DNA from: Variovorax flavidus | GTDB lineage: Bacteria > Pseudomonadota > Gammaproteobacteria > Burkholderiales > Burkholderiaceae_C | NCBI RefSeq assembly: GCF_030317145.1 | Contig: NZ_JASZYE010000002.1 | Coordinates: 62,001-126,000, forward strand | DNA: 64,000 nt | Reading direction: 5' to 3' | Part shown: piece after piece, positions 17,107-25,758 of the stretch | Numbering within the stretch: the first letter of the stretch is position 1 | Layout of the letters: each line of letters starts with the position of its first letter | Made by a program: the position numbers and the translations under genes | Notes under the pieces: model-generated | Database searches by the model: none | Seen by the model: the letters and a program-made list of their open reading frames with translations, nothing else | Told to the model about the DNA's origin: nothing

Positions 17107-18285
17107 ATGGCAGAGGCATACATCGTGGCCACCGCGCGCACCGCCGGTGGCCGACGCGGCGGCAAGCTCGCTGGCTGGCATCCGGTCGACCTGGCAGCGC
17201 AGGTCATCGACGCACTGGTTGAACGAAGCGGCATCGATCCCGCCGCGGTGGAGGACGTGATCCTCGGCTGCGTGAGCCAGGTCGGCGAACAGGCGACCAA
17301 CGTTGCGCGCAATGCGGTGCTGGCGTCGAAGCTGCCCGAATCGGTGCCGGGCACTTCCGTCGACCGCCAGTGCGGCTCCTCCCAGCAGGCGCTGCATTTC
17401 GCGGCGCAGGCGGTGATGTCGGGCACGATGGACGCGGTGATCGCGGCCGGCGTCGAGAGCATGACCCGCGTGCCCATGTTCACGCCCAACGCGCTGCCGG
17501 CCAAGGCCGGCCTCGGCATCTACATGAGCCCCGCGATGCAGCGGCGCTATCCCGGCGTGGAGTTCAGCCAGTTCACCGGCGCCGAGATGATCGCGAAAAA
17601 CTACGGCCTCTCGAAGGACGCGCTCGACCGCTACGCCTTCGAGAGCCACAGGCGCGCCATCGCCGCCAGCCGCGAAGGCGCGTTCAGGGACGAGATCGTG
17701 CCGGTGGAGATCCGCCTCGCCGACGGCTCGGCCAGCGGCGAGATGCACACGGTCGATGAAGGCATCCGCTTCGACGCCACGCTCGAAGGCATCGCCGGCG
17801 TCAAGCTGATCGCGGAGGGCGGACGCTGCACCGCTGCCACCGCCAGCCAGATCTGCGACGGCGCCAGCGGCGTGCTGGTCGTCAACGAGCGCGGCCTGAA
17901 GGCGCTGGGCGTGAAGCCGCTCGCGCGCATCCACCACATGAGCGTGATGGGGCATGACCCGGTGATCATGCTGGAGGCGCCGATTCCGGCGACCGCACGC
18001 GCCCTCGCCAAAGCCGGCATGAAGATCGACGACATCGACCTGTACGAAGTCAACGAGGCCTTCGCGCCGGTGCCGCTGGCCTGGCTGCAGACGCTGGGCG
18101 CCGACCCTGCGCGGCTCAACGTGAACGGCGGCGCCATCGCCCTCGGCCACCCGTTGGGCGCCTCGGGCACCAAGCTCATGACCACGCTCGTCAACGCGCT
18201 CGGCCAGCGCGGCAAGCGCTTCGGCCTGCAGACGATGTGCGAGGGCGGCGGGATGGCCAACGTCACGATCGTGGAGAGGTTGTGA
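17107..18285 (+). CDS. Acetyl-CoA C-acyltransferase (thiolase)
   Basis: A 392-residue thiolase with the full catalytic set: nucleophile Cys89 in SVDRQCGSSQQALHFAAQ, His348 in NVNGGAIALGHPLGASG and Cys378 in MCEGGGMANV. It is the first gene of a tight three-gene unit with an enoyl-CoA hydratase/isomerase and an acyl-CoA dehydrogenase (gaps of 1 and 2 nt). This points to degradation rather than biosynthesis: it would cleave a 3-ketoacyl-CoA at the end of a beta-oxidation-like pathway. Chain-length specificity cannot be read. GGACGAAGGACAT precedes the ATG. Confidence 0.93.
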   Translation: MAEAYIVATARTAGGRRGGKLAGWHPVDLAAQVIDALVERSGIDPAAVEDVILGCVSQVGEQATNVARNAVLASKLPESVPGTSVDRQCGSSQQALHFAAQAVMSGTMDAVIAAGVESMTRVPMFTPNALPAKAGLGIYMSPAMQRRYPGVEFSQFTGAEMIAKNYGLSKDALDRYAFESHRRAIAASREGAFRDEIVPVEIRLADGSASGEMHTVDEGIRFDATLEGIAGVKLIAEGGRCTAATASQICDGASGVLVVNERGLKALGVKPLARIHHMSVMGHDPVIMLEAPIPATARALAKAGMKIDDIDLYEVNEAFAPVPLAWLQTLGADPARLNVNGGAIALGHPLGASGTKLMTTLVNALGQRGKRFGLQTMCEGGGMANVTIVERL

Positions 18286-18286
18286 C

Positions 18287-19084
18287 ATGACCCCCGTTCT
18301 CTACGAACTGAACGACGGCATCGCGACGATCACGCTCAACCTGCCGGCCAAGCTCAACCCGATCGCGCTCGAACTGCAGACGGCACTGCGCGAGGCATTC
18401 GCGCGCGTGCGCCACGACCGCAGCGTGCGCGCCGTGCTGCTCACCGGCGCCGGCAAGGCCTTCTGCGTGGGCGCCGACCTCGGCACGATGCGCGAGCCCG
18501 TCGAGGGCAAGTCGCTCGGCGACCAGACGGCCGACTGGATGCAGTCGATGAGCAACCCGCTGATCGAGGAATTGCGCGCGCTGCCGGTGCCGGTGGTCTG
18601 CGCGGTCAATGGCCCCGCGGCCGGCGCGGGCGTGGGCCTGGCGCTGGCATGCGACATCGTCGTGGCGGCGCGCAGCGCGTACTTCTACCTGCCCTTCCTG
18701 CCCAAGCTGGGCATCGTGCCGGACCTCGGCTGCACCTGGTTCATCCCGCGTCGCGTCGGACCGGCGCGCGCGATGGGCATGGCCTTGCTCGACGAGAAGC
18801 TCGGCGCGGAAACGGCGGCGCAGTGGGGGCTGATCTGGGCCTGCATCGACGACAAGTTGCTGCTGCTGGAAGCAACGAGCATCGCGCAACGCCTCGCGCA
18901 GTTGCCGGTGCATGCGGTGATCGAAGCCCGCAAGGCCCTGGAGCAGTCGGAGCGCCACTCGCTGCCGGACCAGCTTCACTACGAGAGCGAGCGCCAGCGC
19001 GAGCTGATCGAGCAACCGACTTTCGCCGAAGGCGTCATGGCCTTCCTGCAAAAACGCGCACCCGTGTTCCCCAAGCGCTCCTGA
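18287..19084 (+). CDS. Enoyl-CoA hydratase/isomerase family protein
   Basis: A crotonase-fold enzyme of 265 residues. The oxyanion-hole segments are GAGKAFCVGADL (about 54-65) and NGPAAGAGVGLALACDIVVAA (about 109-128). The two glutamates of classical enoyl-CoA hydratase are absent: the first site is Gly, and the QPE site reads LPF. Instead Asp146 lies in LGIVPDLGCTWF, the VPD pattern of PaaG-like isomerases. It is therefore more likely an isomerase or a specialised hydratase than a standard hydratase. It begins 1 nt after the thiolase stop and is in one operon with it. Confidence 0.85.
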   Translation: MTPVLYELNDGIATITLNLPAKLNPIALELQTALREAFARVRHDRSVRAVLLTGAGKAFCVGADLGTMREPVEGKSLGDQTADWMQSMSNPLIEELRALPVPVVCAVNGPAAGAGVGLALACDIVVAARSAYFYLPFLPKLGIVPDLGCTWFIPRRVGPARAMGMALLDEKLGAETAAQWGLIWACIDDKLLLLEATSIAQRLAQLPVHAVIEARKALEQSERHSLPDQLHYESERQRELIEQPTFAEGVMAFLQKRAPVFPKRS

Positions 19085-19086
19085 CC

Positions 19087-20250
19087 ATGATCGAACGCAC
19101 CCTCTTCACGCCTGACCACGAGGCCTTCCGCGACAGCTTCCGCCGTTTCATGGACAAGGAGATCGCTCCCTTCCACGACGCATGGGAAGAGCAGGGCTAC
19201 GTCGACCGCAAGGTCTGGGACAAGGCCGGCGAGAACGGCTTTCTCTGCATGTCGCTGCCCGAGGAGTACGGCGGCGCGGGCGCCGACCTGATCTATTCGG
19301 TGATCCAGTTCGAGGAACTCTGGGTCCGCGGCTTCACGGGGATCGGCTACGCGCTGCACAGCGAGATCGTGGCGCCGTACATCCTGCGCTACGGAACCGA
19401 TGAACAGAAGAAGCACTACCTGCCCAAGCTCGCAAGCGGCGAGATGATCGGCGCCATCGCGATGAGCGAGCCGGCCGCCGGCAGCGACCTTCAGGGCGTG
19501 CGCACGACCGCGCTGAAGCAGCCGGACGGCAGCTACCTCATGAACGGCAGCAAGACCTTCATCACCAACGGCTGGCACGCCGATCTGGTGATCGTGGTCG
19601 CCAAGACCGACCCGGCCGGCGGCGCCAAGGGCACCAGCCTGTTCCTGGTGGAGCGCGGCATGCCGGGCTTCGAGAAGGGCAAGCGCCTGAAAAAACTCGG
19701 CCTGAAGGCTCAGGACACATCGGAGTTGTTCTTCAACGATGTCCGGCTGCCGGCCGATGCGCTGCTCGGCGGCGCCGCTCAGGAAAATCGCGGCTTCGTC
19801 TGCCTGATGGAACAGTTGCCGTGGGAGCGGCTGCAGATCGCGATCAGCGCGGTGGCGGCGTCCCAGTCCGCCATCGACCAGACCGTGGCCTACGTGAAGG
19901 ACCGCAAGGTCTTCGGCCAGCCCGTGGGCGCCTACCAGAACACGCGCTACACGCTGGCCGAGCTGCAGACCGAGGTGCAGGTGGCGCAGGTCTTCGTCGA
20001 CAAGTGCATCGAACTGCTGATGCAGGAGAAGCTCGACACTGCGACCGCCAGCATGGCCAAGTACTGGACCACCGACCTGCAATGCAAGGTCATGGACGAG
20101 TGCGTGCAGCTGCACGGCGGCTACGGCTTCATGTGGGAGTACCCGGTCACGCGGGCGTACGCCGATGCCCGGGTGCAGCGCATCTACGGCGGGACGAACG
20201 AGATCATGAAAGAAGTGATCACGCGGGCGATGGGGCTGCCGGGACGCTGA
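19087..20250 (+). CDS. Acyl-CoA dehydrogenase (long-chain/isovaleryl type)
   Basis: An FAD enzyme introducing the 2,3-double bond into acyl-CoA, 387 residues. The all-alpha N-domain leads to the flavin-binding IGAIAMSEPAAGSDLQGVRT (about 121-140) and FITNGWHADLVIVVAKT. The C-domain ends VQRIYGGTNEIMKEVI. The usual YEGT catalytic Glu is Gly here, and Glu247 in LPWERLQIA takes the position used in long-chain and isovaleryl-CoA dehydrogenases. It is the last gene of the thiolase operon, 2 nt after the hydratase/isomerase stop. The ATG at 19087 gives the normal family length. Confidence 0.92.
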   Translation: MIERTLFTPDHEAFRDSFRRFMDKEIAPFHDAWEEQGYVDRKVWDKAGENGFLCMSLPEEYGGAGADLIYSVIQFEELWVRGFTGIGYALHSEIVAPYILRYGTDEQKKHYLPKLASGEMIGAIAMSEPAAGSDLQGVRTTALKQPDGSYLMNGSKTFITNGWHADLVIVVAKTDPAGGAKGTSLFLVERGMPGFEKGKRLKKLGLKAQDTSELFFNDVRLPADALLGGAAQENRGFVCLMEQLPWERLQIAISAVAASQSAIDQTVAYVKDRKVFGQPVGAYQNTRYTLAELQTEVQVAQVFVDKCIELLMQEKLDTATASMAKYWTTDLQCKVMDECVQLHGGYGFMWEYPVTRAYADARVQRIYGGTNEIMKEVITRAMGLPGR

Positions 20251-20293
20251 CCGGCGCACTGGCATCCGGCGGAGGGCTGCGGGACAATGCCGC

Positions 20294-21550
20294 ATGCCCA
20301 TCCTCAACGCCTTCTACGCCCAGTCCGGCGGCGTGACCTCCGTGATCAACGCCTCGGCTTGCGGCGTGATCGAGACGGCCCGCCGGCACCCCGACCGCAT
20401 CGGCAACGTGTACGCCGGCCGCAACGGCATCATCGGCGCGCTGACCGAGGAGCTGATCGACACCGGCCGCGAGTCGCCCGAGGCGATCGCCGCCCTGCGC
20501 TCCACGCCCTCGGGTGCGTTCGGGTCGTGCCGCTACAAGCTCAAGTCGCTCGAAAAGAACCGCCGCGAATACGAGCGCCTGATCGAGGTCTTCAAGGCGC
20601 ATGGCATCGGCTATTTCTTCTACAACGGCGGCGGCGACTCGGCGGACACCTGCTTCAAGGTGAGCCAGTTGTCGCAGTCGATGGGCTATCCGCTGCAGGC
20701 GATCCACGTGCCGAAGACCATCGACAACGACCTGCCGCTGACCGACTGCTGCCCGGGCTTCGGCTCGGTCGCGAAATACGTGGCGGTGTCGACGCTCGAA
20801 GCCTCGCTGGACGTGCGCTCGATGGCGGCCACGTCGACCAAGGTGTTCGTGATCGAGGTGATGGGACGCCATGCGGGCTGGATCGCCGCCGCCGGCGGGC
20901 TGGCGGCGGACCACGGCATTCCGGTCGTGATCCTGTTCCCGGAGATTCCCTTCGACCAGCCGGCTTTCCTCGCACGCGTGGATGCGCTCGTGAAGTACCA
21001 CGGCTACTGCACCGTGGTGGTGTCCGAAGGGTGCCATCACCCGGACGGCACCTTCCTCGCGGAACAGGGCACCAAGGACGCCTTCGGCCATGCGCAGCTC
21101 GGCGGCGCGGCGCCTGTCGTGGCGCAGATGGTCAAGGAGGCGCTGGGCCACAAGTTCCATTGGGCAGTCGCCGATTACCTCCAGCGCTCGGCACGGCACA
21201 TCGCGTCGGCGACGGATGTGCGCCAGGCCTACGAGCTCGGGCAACGCGCGGTCGAGCTGGCGCTCGAAGGCCGCAACTCGGTGATGCCGACCATCGACCG
21301 CACCTCCGACGAGCCCTACGCGTACAGCATCGGCTCAGCGCCACTCGACGCGGTGGCGAATGCCGAGAAGTTCATGCCGCGCGATTTCATCTCCGAGGAC
21401 GGCTATGGCATCACCGACAAGTGCCGGAAATACCTGCTGCCGCTGATCCAGGGCGAGGACTACCCGGCCTACCGCGACGGCCTGCCGGTGTACGTCACGC
21501 TGCAGAACATCGCGGTCGACAAGAAGCTGCCGGCTTTCGAGGTCGCGTGA
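20294..21550 (+). CDS. Pyrophosphate-dependent 6-phosphofructokinase
   Basis: A phosphofructokinase of 418 residues, longer than ATP-PfkA (about 320). The substrate motif PKTIDNDLPLTD (140-151) has Lys where ATP enzymes have Gly (PGTIDND). The phosphate-donor loop NGGGDS (111-116) has Asp where the ATP enzyme has Gly. Both are marks of PPi specificity. EVMGRHAGWIAAAGG is the fructose-6-phosphate site. PPi-dependent enzymes work reversibly and can serve in gluconeogenesis, which is plausible in an organism that stores glycogen. Its stop overlaps the ATG of the next gene (TGATG). Confidence 0.85.
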   Translation: MPILNAFYAQSGGVTSVINASACGVIETARRHPDRIGNVYAGRNGIIGALTEELIDTGRESPEAIAALRSTPSGAFGSCRYKLKSLEKNRREYERLIEVFKAHGIGYFFYNGGGDSADTCFKVSQLSQSMGYPLQAIHVPKTIDNDLPLTDCCPGFGSVAKYVAVSTLEASLDVRSMAATSTKVFVIEVMGRHAGWIAAAGGLAADHGIPVVILFPEIPFDQPAFLARVDALVKYHGYCTVVVSEGCHHPDGTFLAEQGTKDAFGHAQLGGAAPVVAQMVKEALGHKFHWAVADYLQRSARHIASATDVRQAYELGQRAVELALEGRNSVMPTIDRTSDEPYAYSIGSAPLDAVANAEKFMPRDFISEDGYGITDKCRKYLLPLIQGEDYPAYRDGLPVYVTLQNIAVDKKLPAFEVA

Positions 21551-21771
21551 TGGGCGAATCGGCATGGCCTGATCCGTCGCGCTGCCCCTTGTGCGGCGAG
21601 ATGAACCGCTGCGCGATGGAAATCGCGCGCGAGACCGGTCAGGCGCAACCGCCCTGCTGGTGCATGGAAGCCGACTTCAGCGCCGATCTGCTCGCGCGAG
21701 TGCCCGCCGAGAAGCGCCGCCTCGCCTGCATCTGCGCGCGATGTGCCGCGCAGGCGGTGGTTCAGGACTGA
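21550..21771 (+). CDS. Cysteine-rich CWC family protein
   Basis: A tiny protein of 73 residues with eight cysteines in the CWC pattern: CPLCGEMNRC near the start, PPCWCMEADF in the middle, and CICARC near the end. The spacing suggests one or two bound zinc ions. Its function is unknown. The start overlaps the phosphofructokinase stop (TGATG), so it is translationally coupled to it. Its 3' end overlaps the convergent zinc-peptidase gene by 10 nt. Confidence 0.8.
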   Translation: MGESAWPDPSRCPLCGEMNRCAMEIARETGQAQPPCWCMEADFSADLLARVPAEKRRLACICARCAAQAVVQD

Positions 21772-23102
21772 GGCGCCGGCGCCTGGGCCGAATCTGACGG
21801 CGCATCCGCGACCGGGCCGGCATCCGGCTCGACCGGCTCAGGCGGCGCAACCAGATCATTGTGGGACACCATCGCCGGCAAGCCGCCGCGCGCCCGCTGC
21901 TCCGTAATCACCTCGTGGATGAACTGCAGCTTGCCGACCGCAGCGCGCGGCAGGACGAAGGGGTAGTAGTCCGGCTGCCCCATGCTGCGCGATAACTCGT
22001 TGAGCACGTTGGTGAGCCTCACCCAGCCGTTCAGGAAATCGAGGAATTTCCCGGCGTTGGGGTCTTCGGGTTGCCAGAGGTCGGCCGGTCCGAAGAGATC
22101 GCTCGTGAGTTCGACGTTCTGCGCGTCGACGCCGAAGCTCATCGCCGTGTCCGCGGTGTCGGCCATGTGCAGGTAGTGCGCCCAGGTCTCGGCCCAGTCT
22201 TCCCAGGGATGCGAACTGGCGTAGCTGGTCACGCAGCGGTTGGCCCAGTCGGGCGGCGGGCCGTTGTCGTAGTGGTTGCGCAGCGCCGTGGCGTAGTCCG
22301 CCCGCTCGTCGCCGAAGAGTTCGCGGAAGCTGTCGATCCACGGCGTGGGAAAGACCAGCAGGTCCCAGTAGTAGTGGCCGATCTCGTGCCGGAAGTGGCC
22401 GAGCAGGGTGCGGTAGGGCTCGCGCATCTCCGCGCGGATGCGCTCGCGCACGGCGTCCTCGGCCTCCTCGGCGTTGAGCGTGATCACACCCATTTCGTGG
22501 CCGGTCATCACGTGCGGGCCGCCGGGCATGTGGCTCAGGAAGTCGAAGGCCAGGCCATGGACCGGATCGCTCAGCCGCGTCACCACCGGCAGGCCGAGCG
22601 CCAGCAGTTGCGAGATCAGCCGCCGCTTCGCCAGTTCGAGGCTGCGCCACAGGTTGCCGTTGCTCTCGATGGACAGGTCCGGGATGGTGCGCGTGACGCT
22701 GCATGAGATGCACAGGCCGGGCACGAGGCCGTCGGTGTTGAAGGCGGGGTCGTCGCCTTCGCGCGGCGCGGGCACCATCCAGTTGCAGGCCGCCTCGGTC
22801 ATCAGGTTGCCGCAGCGGCGGTAGGCCTTGCCGTGGGTGTCGCCGAACACGGTGAAGGTGTCGGGCTCGGCGCCTTCGTGCGTGGCCGGCGCGAGCGGCA
22901 CCACGCCGAGGCTTTCGACGACGTAGCCCAGCGGCGTCTGGCAGGCGAGGCACTGGCTGTTGCGCAGGAAGACGGGGCGGCCGCACTGGCACTGGTAGGC
23001 GCGGCTGACCGTGGGCGCCTGGAGTTCCGTGGCAAGGGACGGGGCGGATTCGGTTTCGGAGGCGACGGCAAGGTCTCGGTTGTTGTCGTTCTCGGGTTCC
23101 AT
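21762..23102 (-). CDS. Putative zinc-binding metallopeptidase with N-terminal zinc ribbon
   Basis: A 446-residue cytoplasmic protein. The N-terminal zinc ribbon has CQC-GRP (38-40) and CLAC (51-54), with further Cys pairs at about 97-134. The rest is a gluzincin-like domain with HEIGHYYW (HExxH at 239-243), followed by YASSHPWEDWAETWAHYLH, which could supply the third metal ligand (Glu). It matches the putative zinc-binding metallopeptidase family whose substrates are unknown. It overlaps the CWC gene by 10 nt convergently and is divergent from the MFS gene. Confidence 0.8.
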   Translation of the reverse strand: MEPENDNNRDLAVASETESAPSLATELQAPTVSRAYQCQCGRPVFLRNSQCLACQTPLGYVVESLGVVPLAPATHEGAEPDTFTVFGDTHGKAYRRCGNLMTEAACNWMVPAPREGDDPAFNTDGLVPGLCISCSVTRTIPDLSIESNGNLWRSLELAKRRLISQLLALGLPVVTRLSDPVHGLAFDFLSHMPGGPHVMTGHEMGVITLNAEEAEDAVRERIRAEMREPYRTLLGHFRHEIGHYYWDLLVFPTPWIDSFRELFGDERADYATALRNHYDNGPPPDWANRCVTSYASSHPWEDWAETWAHYLHMADTADTAMSFGVDAQNVELTSDLFGPADLWQPEDPNAGKFLDFLNGWVRLTNVLNELSRSMGQPDYYPFVLPRAAVGKLQFIHEVITEQRARGGLPAMVSHNDLVAPPEPVEPDAGPVADAPSDSAQAPAPQS

Positions 23103-23219
23103 GGCGGCAATCTCTTGTCAAAGTCGGGACAGCAAAACCCATTGTGGACGCGCACGGCACGTCGGTGCGGTGCCCAAACGCCCGTATCCTTGTAGGACGG
23201 CCCGAGCCGGCTTCGCCCC

Positions 23220-24692
23220 ATGAACACTCCTCCCGTGCAATCCCTCAGCAGCCGCTATGGCGAGCGCTACCGCTGGCTGCTGCTGTTTTCCGTGATGGTG
23301 GGCGTGATGGCCTCGATCATGTCCTCGACCATCGTCAACGTGGCGATCCCGGGCATGAGCCATTTCTTCACGCTCGGCCAGGAGCGGGCGCAGTGGGTGA
23401 GTTCGGGCTTCATGGTCGCGATGACCGTGTCCATGCTCACCACGCCGTGGCTGCTGTCGCGCTACGGCTACCGGCGCACCTATGTCGGCACGATGGTGCT
23501 GCTGCTGGTGGGCGGAATGATGGGCGGGCTGGCCAACAACTTCTCGCTGGTGCTGATCGCGCGGGTGGCCGAGGGGCTGGCAGCGGGCGTGGTGCAGCCG
23601 ATCCCGGCCATCATCATCCTGCGCGCCTTCGAGCCGCACGAGCAGGGCCGCGCCAGCGGCATCTTCGGCATGGGCGTGGTGCTGGCGCCGGCCATCGGCC
23701 CCAGCATCGGCGGGATCCTGGTCGACCTGTTCGGCTGGCGCTCGATCTTCTTCATGGTGGTGCCGTTCTGCCTGAGCTCGATCTGGCTGGCCTACAAGTT
23801 CGTGCCGACCACCGCGCCCGGCGGCGTCGTGGCCGCGCGCAGCGGCGGGCTGGACTGGCGCGGGCTCACGCTCGGCACCGTCGGCACGCTGTGCCTTCTC
23901 AACGGGCTGGTCGAACTGCGCGGCGAATCGCCCTGGCAAGCCGTCGCGCTGCTGGTCGCCGCAGGCCTCGCCTTCGCCGCCTTCATCGCGTGGCAGAAGC
24001 GTCTCGCGGCGTCGGGCGGCCTGCCGCTGATGAACCTGGCGCTCTTTCAGTACCGGCAGTTCGCGATGGGCAGCGTGGTGGCCTTCATCTACGGCACGGC
24101 GCTGTTCGGCTCGACCTACCTGCTGCCGGTCTACATGCAGGTCGGGCTGCATCTGTCGGCCTCGCACGTCGGCACCATCCTGCTGCCGGCAGGCATCGTG
24201 CTGGCGCTGACGATCGCGGGCGTCGGGCGGCTGGCCGACAAGCATCCGACCTACCTGCTGGTGTGCATCGGCCTGGGACTGCTGGCGGCCTCCTTCGCGC
24301 TGATGATGGCGCTGCGCATCGACAGCGCCATCTGGCTGCTGGTGCTTTTCGCGATCGTCGGCCGCGTGGGGCTGGGCTTCATCCTGCCCTCCCTCAACCT
24401 GGGCTCGATGCGGCCGCTGGCCAAGCCGCTGATCCCGCAAGGCGCGAGCGCCATCAATTTCCTGCGCATGCTCGGCGGTGCCGCCGGCGTGAGCCTCTGC
24501 GCCATCGTCCTCGAATGGCGCCTTGCAGCGCACGGCGACTCGCTCGCCAACGCGGCCACCAGCCCCGCCCGCATCGCCGCCTTCGACGAGGTGTTCGCCA
24601 TGCTGGCAGCCCTGTGCGCCCTGGCCATCTGCGCCGCTTGGCAACTGCGGGAACAAGCCCCCAAGAACCGCCCCACCCCCGCAGTCGATTAA
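23220..24692 (+). CDS. MFS multidrug efflux transporter (DHA2, EmrB/QacA type)
   Basis: A 490-residue inner-membrane antiporter with about 14 helices, as expected for the DHA2 branch. It has the antiporter motif C-like segment GMGVVLAPAIGPSIGGILVD, the motif A-like loop SRYGYRRTYVGTM, and QPIPAIIILRAFEPHEQGRASG. No membrane-fusion partner (EmrA-like) is adjacent, so it may act alone or with an unlinked partner. Substrate is unknown. It is divergent from the zinc peptidase. Repeat copy C lies downstream. Confidence 0.87.
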   Translation: MNTPPVQSLSSRYGERYRWLLLFSVMVGVMASIMSSTIVNVAIPGMSHFFTLGQERAQWVSSGFMVAMTVSMLTTPWLLSRYGYRRTYVGTMVLLLVGGMMGGLANNFSLVLIARVAEGLAAGVVQPIPAIIILRAFEPHEQGRASGIFGMGVVLAPAIGPSIGGILVDLFGWRSIFFMVVPFCLSSIWLAYKFVPTTAPGGVVAARSGGLDWRGLTLGTVGTLCLLNGLVELRGESPWQAVALLVAAGLAFAAFIAWQKRLAASGGLPLMNLALFQYRQFAMGSVVAFIYGTALFGSTYLLPVYMQVGLHLSASHVGTILLPAGIVLALTIAGVGRLADKHPTYLLVCIGLGLLAASFALMMALRIDSAIWLLVLFAIVGRVGLGFILPSLNLGSMRPLAKPLIPQGASAINFLRMLGGAAGVSLCAIVLEWRLAAHGDSLANAATSPARIAAFDEVFAMLAALCALAICAAWQLREQAPKNRPTPAVD

Positions 24693-24755
24693 CCTGGACC
24701 CTCACCGTGACCATCACCCCCCTCACCGGCCGCGCGCAGCGCGCCGCCCCCGCAG

Positions 24756-24841
24756 GCTCCCGCGGATCCGGCTCCGCCGGTCCGCCGGGAGCGCCCCCTG
24801 CAAGGGGGTGGAGAGCGACACGCAGTGCGCGAGCCTGGGGG
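24756..24841 (-). repeat. Gene-end structured repeat, copy C (covariant, at a gene start)
   Basis: The element lies in minus orientation. Read on its own strand, hairpin I is CCCCCT-TGC-AGGGGG. The outer arms of hairpin II read CTCCCGGCGG and CCGCGGGAG, three compensatory pair changes from the usual ACACCG/CGGTGT. Its CCCCCAGGC end faces the next gene's start codon rather than a stop. On the plus strand its GGGGG (24837-24841) is 8 nt before that ATG. Confidence 0.85.
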
Positions 24842-24849
24842 TAATCCAA

Positions 24850-25614
24850 ATGTGCCAGTTGCTGGGAATGAACTGCAATACGCCGACCGACGTGACCTTC
24901 AGCTTCACGGGGTTCGCGCAGCGGGGCGGGCGCACCGACCACCATGCCGACGGCTGGGGTATCGCCTTCTTCGAGGATCGCGGGCTGCGGCATTTCGTCG
25001 ACCACCAGCCGGCTTGCGAATCACCGGTTGCCGAGCTCATCCGGCGCTACCCGATCCAGAGCCGCAACGTCATCGCGCACATCCGCAAGGCGACGCAGGG
25101 CGCGATCAACCTGCAGAACTGCCATCCCTTCGTGCGCGAGCTGTGGGGCCGCTACTGGGTGTTCGCGCACAACGGCGACCTGAAGGATTTCCGGCCGCGT
25201 CTGCACGGCAGCTTCCATCCGGTGGGCAGCACCGACAGCGAGCACGCCTTCTGCTGGATCATGCAGGAGCTGGCCAAGTCCCACGCGGACGTGCCGAGCG
25301 TCGATGAACTCACGCTCACGCTGCGCGAGCTGGCGCCGCGCCTGGCCGCCCAGGGCACCTTCAACTTCATGCTGTCGAACGGGCAGGCGTTGTGGGCGCA
25401 TGCGTCGACGCATCTCTGGTACGTGGAGCGCAAGCATCCCTTCGTGACGGCCGAGCTGTCCGATGAAGACCTGAGCATCGACTTCGCCCAGCACACCACG
25501 CCGAACGACCGGGTCGCGGTGGTGGTCACGGCGCCGCTGACCACGAACGAAACCTGGACGGCTTTCGCGCCACAGGAACTGGCGGTGTTCGTGGACGGGC
25601 AGCGCAACGGCTGA
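24850..25614 (+). CDS. Class II glutamine amidotransferase (YafJ-like)
   Basis: An N-terminal-nucleophile amidotransferase domain protein of 254 residues. After Met removal the first residue is the catalytic Cys2 (MCQLLGMNCNTP). Glutaminase motifs HADGWGIAFF, HIRKATQGAINLQNCHPF and FAHNGDLKDF follow. There is no attached synthetase domain, so the partner or substrate is unknown, as for E. coli YafJ. The start is fixed by the need for Cys at position 2. The only purine-rich stretch at ribosome-binding distance is the GGGGG end of repeat copy C. Confidence 0.9.
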   Translation: MCQLLGMNCNTPTDVTFSFTGFAQRGGRTDHHADGWGIAFFEDRGLRHFVDHQPACESPVAELIRRYPIQSRNVIAHIRKATQGAINLQNCHPFVRELWGRYWVFAHNGDLKDFRPRLHGSFHPVGSTDSEHAFCWIMQELAKSHADVPSVDELTLTLRELAPRLAAQGTFNFMLSNGQALWAHASTHLWYVERKHPFVTAELSDEDLSIDFAQHTTPNDRVAVVVTAPLTTNETWTAFAPQELAVFVDGQRNG

Positions 25615-25716
25615 GGGCTGCGCCCGTCTGGCGCCGCCGGGCGCGCTGTTTGGCTTGAAAACAACGCGCTCGCTTCTTTTCCAGTGACTGAGAACCTTCG
25701 TCCGCAGGCAGACGAA

Positions 25717-25735
25717 GATAATAACCATTCTCATT
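25717..25735 (+). promoter_or_regulatory. Fur box upstream of the siderophore receptor
   Basis: GATAATAACCATTCTCATT matches the 19-bp Fur consensus at 12 positions, including the whole first GATAAT. It lies 23 nt before the receptor ATG. The fur gene is in the same window (53549). Confidence 0.65.
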
Positions 25736-25758
25736 CCCGTTCAAAAAAAGAGCCTCAC

